This document shows, one piece after another, positions 33,861 through 40,514 of a DNA stretch of 40,514 bases. Position 1 is the stretch's first letter, and each line of letters starts with the position of its first letter. Made by a program: the position numbers and the translations under genes. The notes under the pieces are model-generated. The model saw nothing but the letters and a program-made list of their open reading frames with translations, did not search any database and was not told where the DNA came from. The DNA comes from an uncultured Coriobacteriaceae bacterium (GTDB lineage Bacteria > Actinomycetota > Coriobacteriia > Coriobacteriales > Coriobacteriaceae), in the NCBI GenBank assembly GCA_949298635.1, contig CASFXG010000011.1, positions 1 through 40,514 of the forward strand, in the 5' to 3' direction.

Positions 33861-34196
33861 CTACGCCAGGCGGCTGCCGACTTCCTTCGCGGCGGCTGCC
33901 TTGTCGAAGTTCCCGCCCGTGGCCTTGTTGAGGGCACCCATAACCCTGCCCATGTCCTTGCGGGTGGTGGCGCCGACCTCGGCGATGGTCTGCTCGATAA
34001 GCGCCACAAGCGCCTCGCCGGAAAGCTGCGCCGGCAGCAGGCTTTCCAGGATCTCGACCTGCTCGGCGAGCGTGTCGGTGCGCTCCTGGTTGTTTCCCGC
34101 CTTACGCGACATCTCGAGCGTCTCGTTCGTCTGCTTGATGAGGCGCTTGATCATGCTGTTCACGTCTTCCTCGGTGGCGTCGCGGCGCTCGTTCAC
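33861..34196 (-). CDS. yqeY: YqeY/GatB-like protein, C-terminal part of a split gene
   Basis: The 111-residue frame starts with a GTG and matches the YqeY family from about its residue 40 to the end: MIKRLIKQTNETLEMSRK, then EQVEILESLLPAQLSGEAL and IAEVGATTRKDMGRVMGAL. YqeY resembles the tail of GatB, and its role is unclear. The missing N-terminal 32 residues are in another frame just upstream, overlapping by 4 nt (GTGA). The family's N-terminal helix and this part are normally one chain, and 9-10 residues between them appear lost, so this is a frameshifted gene, a sequencing error, or a functional split. Confidence 0.8.
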   Translation of the reverse strand: MNERRDATEEDVNSMIKRLIKQTNETLEMSRKAGNNQERTDTLAEQVEILESLLPAQLSGEALVALIEQTIAEVGATTRKDMGRVMGALNKATGGNFDKAAAAKEVGSRLA

Positions 34197-34291
34197 CTCG
34201 ACGCCATCACCTGGCGAATGATGGAAAGGCGCACCTTGTCCTTCGCCTTCATGGCGGCGACCATCTGGTTGTGCAGCTCTTCGTTCGTCAT
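34193..34291 (-). CDS. yqeY: YqeY N-terminal ORF (32 residues)
   Basis: An ATG at 34291 with an excellent GGAGAGGGG site opens a 32-codon frame beginning MTNEELHNQMVAAMKAKDK, which is the typical start of YqeY, and reads RLSIIRQVMASR before TGA. The TGA overlaps the GTG of the 111-residue frame. Ribosomes reaching the stop could restart on the GTG. Together the two frames give most of one YqeY. Confidence 0.7.
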   Translation of the reverse strand: MTNEELHNQMVAAMKAKDKVRLSIIRQVMASR

Positions 34292-34313
34292 CGGTACTCC
34301 CCTCTCCTTATAG

Positions 34314-34386
34314 GTGAGACTCTCAGACCTGGTGCCTGAGTCCCACTCTGGGTGCGCGTGAGACGTTCAGACCCAGTGCTCATGTC
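34314..34386. repeat. Two-copy imperfect direct repeat upstream of yqeY
   Basis: GTGAGAC, then TCAGACC, then GTGC occurs at 34314-34342 and again at 34358-34386 (about 21 of 29 positions alike, period 44 bp). CTGGGT/ACCCAG near 34349 and 34371 can pair across the spacer. It fills the gap between prsA and yqeY and echoes the arrangement at 24485-24546. Confidence 0.5.
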
Positions 34387-34398
34387 TTATCACGTTGG

Positions 34399-35685
34399 CT
34401 ATTCGGTCGCGGCCTCGCCTTCGTCGCCCTCGCTATCGCCAGCCTCATCGCTCGCGGCGGTAGCGCTCACGTTATACGGCACGTCTGCGGGCATCTCGTT
34501 GATCTGGATATCCGCCTCGGCACGCAGGTTCTCGAGCCACTCCTGATACGCCGCATCCTGGTTCGTGCTGCTGATGTTCTCGGCAAAGATCTCGCGCAGG
34601 TTCTCGGGAATCTGATCGACCGAGGTCACCGAACCGTCCACATAGAAGTGGCCAGTGCACTTGATGATGTGGTAGCCGTAATCGCTTTCGACAACACCAC
34701 TCACCTGATCCGTATCGAGGGCGGAAAGCGCCTGCTGGTAGGGGTCGACGAAGGTCGTGAGCTTGTCCCAGCCCACATCGCCGCCGTCTGCTGCCGAGGA
34801 ATCCTCGGAATACTCCTTCGCGGCGTCCTCGAACGTGATCTCGCCGGCGTTGATCTTATCAAGAATCTCCTGCGCTTTCGCCTTGGCCTCCTCGCGCGTC
34901 GCATCATCGGCGTCCTCTGCGACCTTGATGAGAATGTGCGACGAGCGGCGCGCGTCGTTGTACGTGCTCAGATTCTCGTTTGCATACGCGATGATCTCGT
35001 CGTCCGTGGGCTCCTCCACCGGGGCGACCTCGTCGCGGAACTTCTCGGATTCGAGGTTCTGGCGAATGGTCTCTTTGTAGCTCGCCTCGGTATAGCCGAT
35101 CTGCTCGAGCAGCGCCACGAACTCGTCCTCCGAGCTGTAGCTCGCAACGGCCTCCTGCCAGGCTTCTTCGACCTCTTCGTCGCTCACCTGGATGTTCGTG
35201 TCGCGCTCTGCCTGGCTCACGAGGACGTCGTCGATATAGCTGTCGATGATGTTCTGGCGGTAGCTCTCCGGCGTCATGCCGGCAGACTCAAGATACGCCG
35301 CCCAGCTCTCGTCGTCCGTATAGCCATAGGACTCACGCGTGCTCATAATCTGCTCGGTGATCGTGTCCTCGGTGATCTTCGTACCGTTGACCGTCGCCGC
35401 GACGCCGCCCGTGAGATGGTAGCCCCCGTTGGAGGACACCTGGTTCAAAAAGCCCGAGCACGCCACGCTCGTCACCGAGAGCACCATCGCGAGCACGCCG
35501 ATCGCCACGAGCACGTACTTCACGCCCTTGCCGATCTGCTGCTTGTTCTCGCGCTTGAAGTCCGCTTTCGTCTTGGGCGCACCCTGCTGTGTGCTGCGAA
35601 CGCGCGCCGACGCCGCACCGTGTGCGTTGCGGGCGGCTCCACGCGAACCCCTCTGCGAGCGATTTCCTGCTTTATTCGATGCCAT
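34399..35685 (-). CDS. Membrane-anchored PrsA-like peptidyl-prolyl isomerase
   Basis: The 428-residue protein has a basic, Gly/Ser-rich cytoplasmic head of about 55 residues, then one hydrophobic segment (VKYVLVAIGVLAMVLSVTSV, 55-74) followed by Cys76, an imperfect lipobox. The large extracytoplasmic part has SurA/PrsA N-terminal helices, then a parvulin isomerase domain: RRSSHILIKV, AKEYSEDSSAADGGDVGW and ESDYGYHIIKC. It ends in an acidic tail. It helps fold exported proteins outside the membrane. The ATG at 35685 follows GAAAGG by 8 nt. It is a single gene in its own gap, between the AbiEi-like gene and yqeY. Confidence 0.92.
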   Translation of the reverse strand: MASNKAGNRSQRGSRGAARNAHGAASARVRSTQQGAPKTKADFKRENKQQIGKGVKYVLVAIGVLAMVLSVTSVACSGFLNQVSSNGGYHLTGGVAATVNGTKITEDTITEQIMSTRESYGYTDDESWAAYLESAGMTPESYRQNIIDSYIDDVLVSQAERDTNIQVSDEEVEEAWQEAVASYSSEDEFVALLEQIGYTEASYKETIRQNLESEKFRDEVAPVEEPTDDEIIAYANENLSTYNDARRSSHILIKVAEDADDATREEAKAKAQEILDKINAGEITFEDAAKEYSEDSSAADGGDVGWDKLTTFVDPYQQALSALDTDQVSGVVESDYGYHIIKCTGHFYVDGSVTSVDQIPENLREIFAENISSTNQDAAYQEWLENLRAEADIQINEMPADVPYNVSATAASDEAGDSEGDEGEAATE

Positions 35686-35815
35686 ATACGTGCCTTTCAA
35701 CCGATCTGCATCGTTCTCTGTCCGGGCATATGATACTACGAGGCCGGTCGTTCCACCGAGCGCCGCCCGCTACCCGGCTTTTTCGTCCGGCTTCTCTCCA
35801 CAGCTCACTCTCGCA

Positions 35816-35880
35816 GCGTCGACATTTTCCGCCATTTTTTCGCGTTCAGAGCCGAAAAAGGGCGTAAACTGCCGACGCCG
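35816..35880. repeat. GTCGAC palindromic element, copy B
   Basis: A 65-bp imperfect palindrome closed by GCGTCGACATTTTCCGCC on the left and GGGCGTAAACTGCCGACGCC on the right. It begins 43 bp past the stop of the AbiEi-like gene. The left arm is near-identical to copy C; the right arm has drifted. Confidence 0.75.
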
Positions 35881-35922
35881 TGGACAGAGGAAAGCGTTCA
35901 AAGAACAACGACGGGCGGAGGC

Positions 35923-36915
35923 TCATGACTGGTTCCGCGGAACGCCGTAGGCGTTGAGCAAGCGGACGAATCCAGCTCGATCATTCAACATGCGAGGAGT
36001 GAACCGGAGTACGGGCGTCCCGTGCAGCGTCAGCCGCGATTCACGCAGACGCTCGTCCCGCGCGACCTCGGAAACTGACTTTCCATCCCGCATCTCCTCG
36101 CTCGAGAACTTCTCACCGCCGTCGAATTCGCCGAACACCATCGATCCATCCGAAAGGTGCCAGACGAAATCCACATAGTAATCCTCGTCATCGAGCGCGT
36201 TATAGATTGGAACTTGAAGCTCGGGCTCCTGAAACCCCTCCTCGATCATGATTCCGCGTGCGATTGACTCGCCCCCGTTCTCGCTCGCACCGTTCGCATG
36301 CAGGATCGCGCGCTGCGTAACAGCAACGCCGCGCGCATGCGCCCCCACCCGCTCAAGCTCACGCAGCGCTCGTTCCCTATCCGTACTTGAAAACCGCAGC
36401 AACGAATCCATGATGGCCAGCGCCTTCGGAAAGGGCAGCGTGCGGGCGCAGGCGACCGCAGTCGCGAGCTCGTCTGTCGCTTGAGCCTCCTGCACTCGGA
36501 CGATTCGTGCTTGGTACGGAGGAGGCCGATGGGGCTGCACGATAAAACGGTCGTATTCTGCTCGACGCTTGCTTCCCATAACGTGAACGACAAGCTTGTC
36601 TTGAGGCCGAATATCGGAATAAGAGACATAGAGCCCATGCAGAATTGCCGCGGATAGACCGCAGAACACCCACTCGGGATGCTTGAGCGCAAGCGTCCTA
36701 ATGAGTTGAAACACGCTTGCCCGCGGCGAAAGATCGTCGAGATGGCTGATTCGCACGTACACGGATGGTGCGAGTCTCTCGGCATCCGACTGGCCTGCAT
36801 CTCGCCGTCGAAGCAGCGCCTTTCTTTGGGTGTCTGAACGCACGAGTAGGCATCGCCCCTCATGCTCTGCCTTTTCGAACAGGGCAACGAGGTCATCCGT
36901 CATTCGCTGCGTCAT
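35923..36915 (-). CDS. AbiEi-like antitoxin domain fused to a DUF559/Vsr-like nuclease fold
   Basis: The 330-residue protein looks like the AbiEi-type proteins common in Actinomycetota. Its middle part, VFCGLSAAILHGLYV (83-97), is typical of them. The C-terminal part (205-320) resembles DUF559/Vsr-type PD-(D/E)xK folds, with Glu216 (GGESIARG), Asp249 (YYVDFVW) and Glu263 (FGEFDGGEKF). In such families this half may bind or cut DNA. There is no AbiEii-type toxin gene beside it, so the antitoxin label may not describe its function. The ATG follows GGGGAGGG. By eye its GC content is lower than its neighbours', and a palindrome follows its stop. The 285-bp region 36916-37200 upstream shows no gene. 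Confidence 0.7.
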   Translation of the reverse strand: MTQRMTDDLVALFEKAEHEGRCLLVRSDTQRKALLRRRDAGQSDAERLAPSVYVRISHLDDLSPRASVFQLIRTLALKHPEWVFCGLSAAILHGLYVSYSDIRPQDKLVVHVMGSKRRAEYDRFIVQPHRPPPYQARIVRVQEAQATDELATAVACARTLPFPKALAIMDSLLRFSSTDRERALRELERVGAHARGVAVTQRAILHANGASENGGESIARGIMIEEGFQEPELQVPIYNALDDEDYYVDFVWHLSDGSMVFGEFDGGEKFSSEEMRDGKSVSEVARDERLRESRLTLHGTPVLRFTPRMLNDRAGFVRLLNAYGVPRNQS

Positions 36916-37204
36916 CGGCCCTCCCCCATGTCAAATCCAACATGAGGCAAGCCTAACGCGGCAATCTGGCAGAAACCTTGCACGTCTCTAGCACAGACCT
37001 TGCCATAATCTCGGCTGTAGCCGGCATTTTGAAACAAAGTCGGGTACCGAGCTCGCCAGCATGTGCGAAACAAGCGACCAGTCATGGCCCAGCTACATAA
37101 ACATGGCAGAAGAATCTGGCAAACGGTGGCTCGACAGGGGCGAACGGTCTTGCCCGGTCTCATCCCTCCCTGGTTTCCACCAGCTCCATCCTCTTATACT
37201 TCCA

Positions 37205-37273
37205 GCGACGTCGACATTTTCCGCCACTTTTCGAGCTTTAATGCGAAAAAGCGGCGGAAAATGTCGACGTCGC
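37205..37273. repeat. GTCGAC palindromic element, copy C
   Basis: Arms 37205-37227 and 37251-37273 pair at 22 of 23 positions (GCGACGTCGACATTTTCCGC and complement), with an inner CTTTTCG/CGAAAAAG stem. It begins 94 bp past the purN stop codon on the operon's 3' side. It is the best-preserved copy. Confidence 0.82.
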
Positions 37274-37367
37274 GGAGAGGGAGGATGCGGGAACGGCGAC
37301 TCGAGCAGAGGCGGCAGCTCGGTCGAGAGCAACCTCCCAAGCAGAAGAGTCTCTCGGCCGGGAACGG

Positions 37368-38318
37368 CTACGCGGGAAGGATGCGCACGGTGCGGTCGGG
37401 TGTCACGCTCACGCGGCCTTCGGCGAGCAGCTGGATGACGTGCGGGTAGAGGCGATGCTCGACCTCGTGGATGGCGGCTTCGAGCTCCTCGACCGTCCAG
37501 CCCTCCTCGACGCGCACCGGCTCCTGGGCGATGATCGGTCCCTGGTCGTACACGGCGTTGGCGAAATGCACGGTCACGCCCGTCACCTTCACGCCGCGGC
37601 CGTACGCGTCCTGGATGCCGTGCGCTCCTTGGAAGCTCGGCAGCAGCGCGGGATGGATGTTCACGACGCGATCTGGCCAAAGCGCGAGCAGGGGCTCGTG
37701 CACCTTGCGCATGTAGCCCGCCATAACGATATACTCCGCGCCCGCGCGCTTGAGCTCGGTAGCGATGACCTCGTCCGCATCCCATGGATCGGCGTATATC
37801 TCCTTGGAGAGCGCGAGCGTGGGGATTCCCGCCGCAGCGGCGCGCTTGAGCCCCGCAGCGCTCGGCCTGCTCGACACGACGAGCACGATTTCCGCATCGA
37901 GCTCGCCCGTCTTGATTGCATCGATAAGCGCTTGAAGATTGGTGCCGGAGCCCGAGATAAGCACGCCGATCTTCAGCGGGTCGGTCTCACCTGCCTCGCG
38001 GGCAGCGGCTCGCAGGGTCTGGATCTCGTTATTGCCGATGGCGTGCGGCTGCTCTTCGACCGGCTCCATGGAGTCGAAGGTATCCCTGAGAGCGCGCGCC
38101 AACTCACTGTCCACGTCGCTCGAGAAGAAAAAGTCGCTCGGCAGCGCTTCGGGCGGCAGCCCGGCCTCTTCGGCAGCTTTACGCAGGTCGCTGGCGACGT
38201 GGCCGGCATCGCCCGCAGGGCAGGCGGGGCTGCACGCGGCAGCGTCCACAGCGTCTCCCGCCGCTTCGTCATGTAAAAAAACCCCTGGGGTTATTTTACG
38301 TTCGTTACTGCTGCTCAT
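37368..38318 (-). CDS. purN: Phosphoribosylglycinamide formyltransferase with N-terminal extension
   Basis: PurN formylates GAR in purine synthesis. The catalytic domain (about 116-316) begins KIGVLISGSGTNLQALIDAI and contains the Asn-His-Asp set in VVNIHPALLPSFQGAHG and YDQGPIIAQ. About 115 extra residues precede it, acidic and of unknown role. The open frame starts with an ATG at 38318, overlapping purM by 14 nt, with AAGGTGG upstream. A terminator-like hairpin with seven Ts lies 7-15 codons into that frame, so the true start may be further down, for example at Met83 (MEPVEEQPH). purM lies upstream, so they form a purine operon. Confidence 0.88.
   Translation of the reverse strand: MSSSNERKITPGVFLHDEAAGDAVDAAACSPACPAGDAGHVASDLRKAAEEAGLPPEALPSDFFFSSDVDSELARALRDTFDSMEPVEEQPHAIGNNEIQTLRAAAREAGETDPLKIGVLISGSGTNLQALIDAIKTGELDAEIVLVVSSRPSAAGLKRAAAAGIPTLALSKEIYADPWDADEVIATELKRAGAEYIVMAGYMRKVHEPLLALWPDRVVNIHPALLPSFQGAHGIQDAYGRGVKVTGVTVHFANAVYDQGPIIAQEPVRVEEGWTVEELEAAIHEVEHRLYPHVIQLLAEGRVSVTPDRTVRILPA
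38275..38297 (-). terminator. Terminator-like hairpin at the start of purN
   Basis: On the minus strand AAAATAACCCC meets AGGGG and is followed by TTTTTTT. The stem AACCC/GGGTT with the loop CAG can extend with A-U pairs. It lies just past the purM stop and inside the first 15 codons of the long purN frame. It could separate purM from purN or act as an attenuator. Confidence 0.5.
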
Positions 38319-39432
38319 CGGAATACACCACCTTGCCGGAACCAGGAACGCACGTGCCCACGCGGAACGGCTGCTCGCCGAGGGCGACGAGCGCTTCCGT
38401 CACGGCAGCCTCATCCTCCGCGGCGCAGATGATGCACAGCCCCACGCCCATGTTGAAGGTCTTGCACGCCTCGTTTGCGGTGAGGCCTGCCTCCTGTGCG
38501 ATGTAGGTGATGACCGACGGCACGTCCCAGCCCATGGAATAGCCCGCCGGGGTGACGCTGCGATCGACCACGGCGTCGACGTCCGCCGCGAGTGCACGGT
38601 TGAGGTTCTCGGTGATGCCGCCGCCCGTGATGTGGGCGAGCGCGTGCACGCGCGAACCCGCCTCCCCGCGCAGCAGCTCGAGCACGGGCTTCACATAAAT
38701 GCGCGTGGGCGCGAGCAGGGCGTCGGCGAGGGTGGCACCGCCGAGCGCCTCGAGCGGCTGCTCGAGCTCCGCCTTCTTCGCAGCTGCTTCGGGCGTGCCC
38801 GGCACGATGCCATCGACGCCGATGACCTTGCGCACGAGCGAATAGCCGTTGGAATGCACGCCGGTCGAGGGCAAGCCGAGAATCACGTCGCCAGGGCGCA
38901 CGTTCGCGGGGTCGAGCATCTTCGGGCGATCGACCACGCCCACGGCGAAGCCTGCGAGGTCGTAGTCGTCCGGGCGCATGACGCCGGGGTGTTCGGCCAT
39001 CTCGCCGCCCACGAGCGCGCAGCCCGCGAGCTTGCAGCCGTCGGCAACGCCTTTCACGACCTTCGCCATGTGTTCGGCCTCGATATGTCCGATGGCGATG
39101 TAGTCGAGGAAGAAGAGCGGCTCCGCGCCGCTCGCAAGGATGTCGTTCACGCACATGGCAACGAGGTCTTGACCCACCGTCTCGTGGCGGTCGAGCACCT
39201 GGGCGAGCACGAGCTTCGTGCCCACACCGTCCGTGCCGGAGATGAGAATGGGGTCTTCCATCTCTTTGAGCGCGGCAGCGGAGAACAGGCCGCCAAACCC
39301 ACCAATACCACCGATGACCTCGGGACGAGACGTCTCGGCGACCATCTGCTTGATGGCGTCGACGGCACGCCCTCCCTCGGCGGTGTCGACGCCGGCGTCT
39401 TCATAGGTGATATGCTCGCGGGTCTCGCTCAT
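38305..39432 (-). CDS. purM: Phosphoribosylformylglycinamidine cyclo-ligase
   Basis: PurM closes the imidazole ring (FGAM to AIR) in purine synthesis. The 375-residue protein has ITYEDAGVDTAEGGRAVDAI, DPILISGTDGVGTKLVLAQ, FFLDYIAIGHIEAEHM, VGGEMAEHPGVM and ALAHITGGGITENL, all typical AIR synthase sites. The ATG follows GGAAAGG. It overlaps the purN start by 14 nt, so the two are probably co-translated unless the intervening hairpin ends some transcripts. Confidence 0.96.
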   Translation of the reverse strand: MSETREHITYEDAGVDTAEGGRAVDAIKQMVAETSRPEVIGGIGGFGGLFSAAALKEMEDPILISGTDGVGTKLVLAQVLDRHETVGQDLVAMCVNDILASGAEPLFFLDYIAIGHIEAEHMAKVVKGVADGCKLAGCALVGGEMAEHPGVMRPDDYDLAGFAVGVVDRPKMLDPANVRPGDVILGLPSTGVHSNGYSLVRKVIGVDGIVPGTPEAAAKKAELEQPLEALGGATLADALLAPTRIYVKPVLELLRGEAGSRVHALAHITGGGITENLNRALAADVDAVVDRSVTPAGYSMGWDVPSVITYIAQEAGLTANEACKTFNMGVGLCIICAAEDEAAVTEALVALGEQPFRVGTCVPGSGKVVYSDEQQ

Positions 39433-39544
39433 GCGCGTGTCCTTTCCAAGAGAATGACCGTGCTGTCATCATAGCAGGCCGGCCGCGCTCCCGGAGCCGC
39501 GCGCGCAAGCTATTCCGCCGCCGTCAAAAATGATAAACACCAGT

Positions 39545-39631
39545 CCGGCCGGGTCGTATCATCGGCTGGGCCGTGTCGCCGGCAGGAGCGTACCATCCGC
39601 TGGGATCGCATCGCCGGCCGGGCTATATCAC
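39545..39631. repeat. Five imperfect tandem copies of a 16-18-bp unit
   Basis: Units at 39545, 39563, 39579, 39597 and 39614 follow the pattern CGGCYGGG, about four variable bases, then YATCA or a close variant. The last unit runs into the sortase stop codon. CRISPR-like spacers are absent, since copies abut. The rest of the purM-sortase gap, 39433-39544, shows nothing else besides an A-rich TGATAA stretch near 39526. Confidence 0.6.
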
Positions 39632-40514
39632 TGCGCGGCGGAAATCTCCTCGACGACGGTGCAGATCATGACGGCGCGGTGGTCTGCGGGGGCAAGGCCA
39701 CTGCAGGTGACGAGCGCGAGCACGCGGTCGGTCGAAGCGAGGCGCCCGTCGACATCACTCGCCTGCGCCTTGGCATACGTCCGCAGGTCCTCGAGATACG
39801 CCACGAGCGCGTCGTGATCGCCGAACGTCTCCTGTCGTGCCTCGACATACGTCTCGGGGACGCGCGAGGTGAAGAGCGGGGATAGCTTGTAGGTGGTCTC
39901 GGGCGTGAGATAGTACACCGTGGTCATCTCGTCGAATTTCGCCTGATCGAGCGTGTTCTCGATGGGATCGAACATCGAGCCGTCGCTCATATGGTGACCG
40001 TAGACCGTCGTCTGCTGCCCCACCATGCCAGGCGCCTGCTGGTCGCAGTCGAGCATGATGCTTCCACTCTCGTTCCAGGTGCCGTCGGGCAGCGCGCGCA
40101 GGTACTGCTCGTTCGTATCGCCCTGCACCACGGGGAAGCTGATGTCCGTGTTCGGCACGTAGATCCAGGCAACGATGTCCTCGCTCTCCTCGGCGAGCGC
40201 CGCCCAGTCCACAACCGGCACGCCGTCGCCCGTGGAATCCTCGAGCGACACGTACTGCGAGAGCTCGTCGTAGGCGACGTGCGCCTTGTGGTAGCCGATC
40301 TGTGCTGAGATGAAGATCCATGCCGCCGCGAGCAGCAAGATGGCTCCGACCCCGATGAGCACCTTCGAGACAATGTCGCGGCCGCTCCGGCGCGATTGGG
40401 ACGCACGACGCTGGTCGCGCTTGGGAGCATTCGAGCGACTGCGCTGGCCGCCACGGGCGTAGCGGGGGTTTGTGGGGTATGCCGAAGAGACGCCGGCAGC
40501 GCGCGGGGACCCGG
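39628..40514 (-). CDS. Class B sortase, N-terminus cut by the window edge
   Basis: Sortase B joins LPXTG-like proteins to the cell wall or builds pili. The frame stays open to the right edge, so the start lies beyond it; a GTG at 40362 would remove the basic head. The visible part has a head rich in Arg/Ser, one membrane anchor (VLIGVGAILLLAAAWIFISA), then a catalytic domain with His in TVYGHHMSDG, Cys in ALVTCSG and Arg in DHRAVMICTVV. DISFPVVQGDTNEQYL and KLSPLF are typical of class B. No sortase substrates are in view, so its targets are unknown. Confidence 0.9.
   Translation of the reverse strand, partial: GSPRAAGVSSAYPTNPRYARGGQRSRSNAPKRDQRRASQSRRSGRDIVSKVLIGVGAILLLAAAWIFISAQIGYHKAHVAYDELSQYVSLEDSTGDGVPVVDWAALAEESEDIVAWIYVPNTDISFPVVQGDTNEQYLRALPDGTWNESGSIMLDCDQQAPGMVGQQTTVYGHHMSDGSMFDPIENTLDQAKFDEMTTVYYLTPETTYKLSPLFTSRVPETYVEARQETFGDHDALVAYLEDLRTYAKAQASDVDGRLASTDRVLALVTCSGLAPADHRAVMICTVVEEISAAQ

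Noticed and set aside
34399-36915. AbiEii-type toxin partner for the AbiEi-like gene
   Set aside because: The neighbouring gene is a clear PrsA-like foldase and the other side is a gene-free gap.
36916-37200. Short frames upstream of the AbiEi-like gene
   Set aside because: The frames carry no domain, ribosome site or codon pattern that supports translation.
39545-39631. CRISPR array
   Set aside because: The units are short, imperfect and directly adjacent, with no unique spacers and no cas genes.

Overview
The window is about 40.5 kb of GC-rich DNA, almost entirely coding and mostly transcribed from the minus strand. The gene set suggests a gut-associated Coriobacteriia (Actinomycetota), most like Collinsella. 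The pointers are a GH65/GH13/beta-phosphoglucomutase sugar locus, twin-arginine lipoprotein solute-binding proteins, a class B sortase, rubrerythrin, an acetyl-type MetA and many GGGAC- and GTCGAC-type palindromes. The genus is an inference from gene content, not a database match.

Layout. 1-5004: the 3' end of an M16 metallopeptidase, metA, recQ and a YitT membrane protein. 5322-11664: a minus-strand cluster of a membrane glycosyltransferase, a GT2 polyprenyl-phosphate glycosyltransferase and mfd, with the first pair overlapping by 4 nt and mfd 8 nt further on. 11925-13607: a lone plus-strand gene of unknown function. 13870-24218: a complete alpha-glucoside locus of LacI repressor, binding lipoprotein, two permeases, GH65 phosphorylase, a beta-phosphoglucomutase-GH13 fusion and the transport ATPase. 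Palindromic LacI-type operators lie before the repressor gene and before the binding-protein gene. 24627-28974: nth, an orphan HicB-like gene, a small membrane protein, rubrerythrin, and a MutY-like glycosylase overlapping an IscR-like regulator. 29210-33455: tRNA-Asp, a cytidylate-kinase-like gene and a polar amino-acid ABC transporter. 33861-40514: yqeY (split into two overlapping ORFs), a PrsA-like foldase, an AbiEi/DUF559-like protein, purN, purM and a truncated sortase B.

How the genes work together. In the sugar locus, an imported alpha-glucoside would be split by the GH65 enzyme into beta-glucose 1-phosphate and glucose. The mutase half of the fusion turns the first product into glucose 6-phosphate, while the GH13 half removes alpha-1,6 branches. 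DNA repair recurs across the window (recQ, mfd, nth, mutY-like), and redox or Fe-S functions cluster at 26.7-29 kb.

The most distinctive features are the palindromic repeats. One appears to have been absorbed in frame into mfd, and three related copies lie just after the stop codons of yqeY, the AbiEi-like gene and purN. Other points of interest are the mutase-hydrolase fusion, the split yqeY, the MutY-like protein without Fe-S cysteines and with a conservative active-site change, and a terminator-like hairpin at the start of purN. I saw no clearly new multi-gene defence system, CRISPR array, insertion sequence or prophage.
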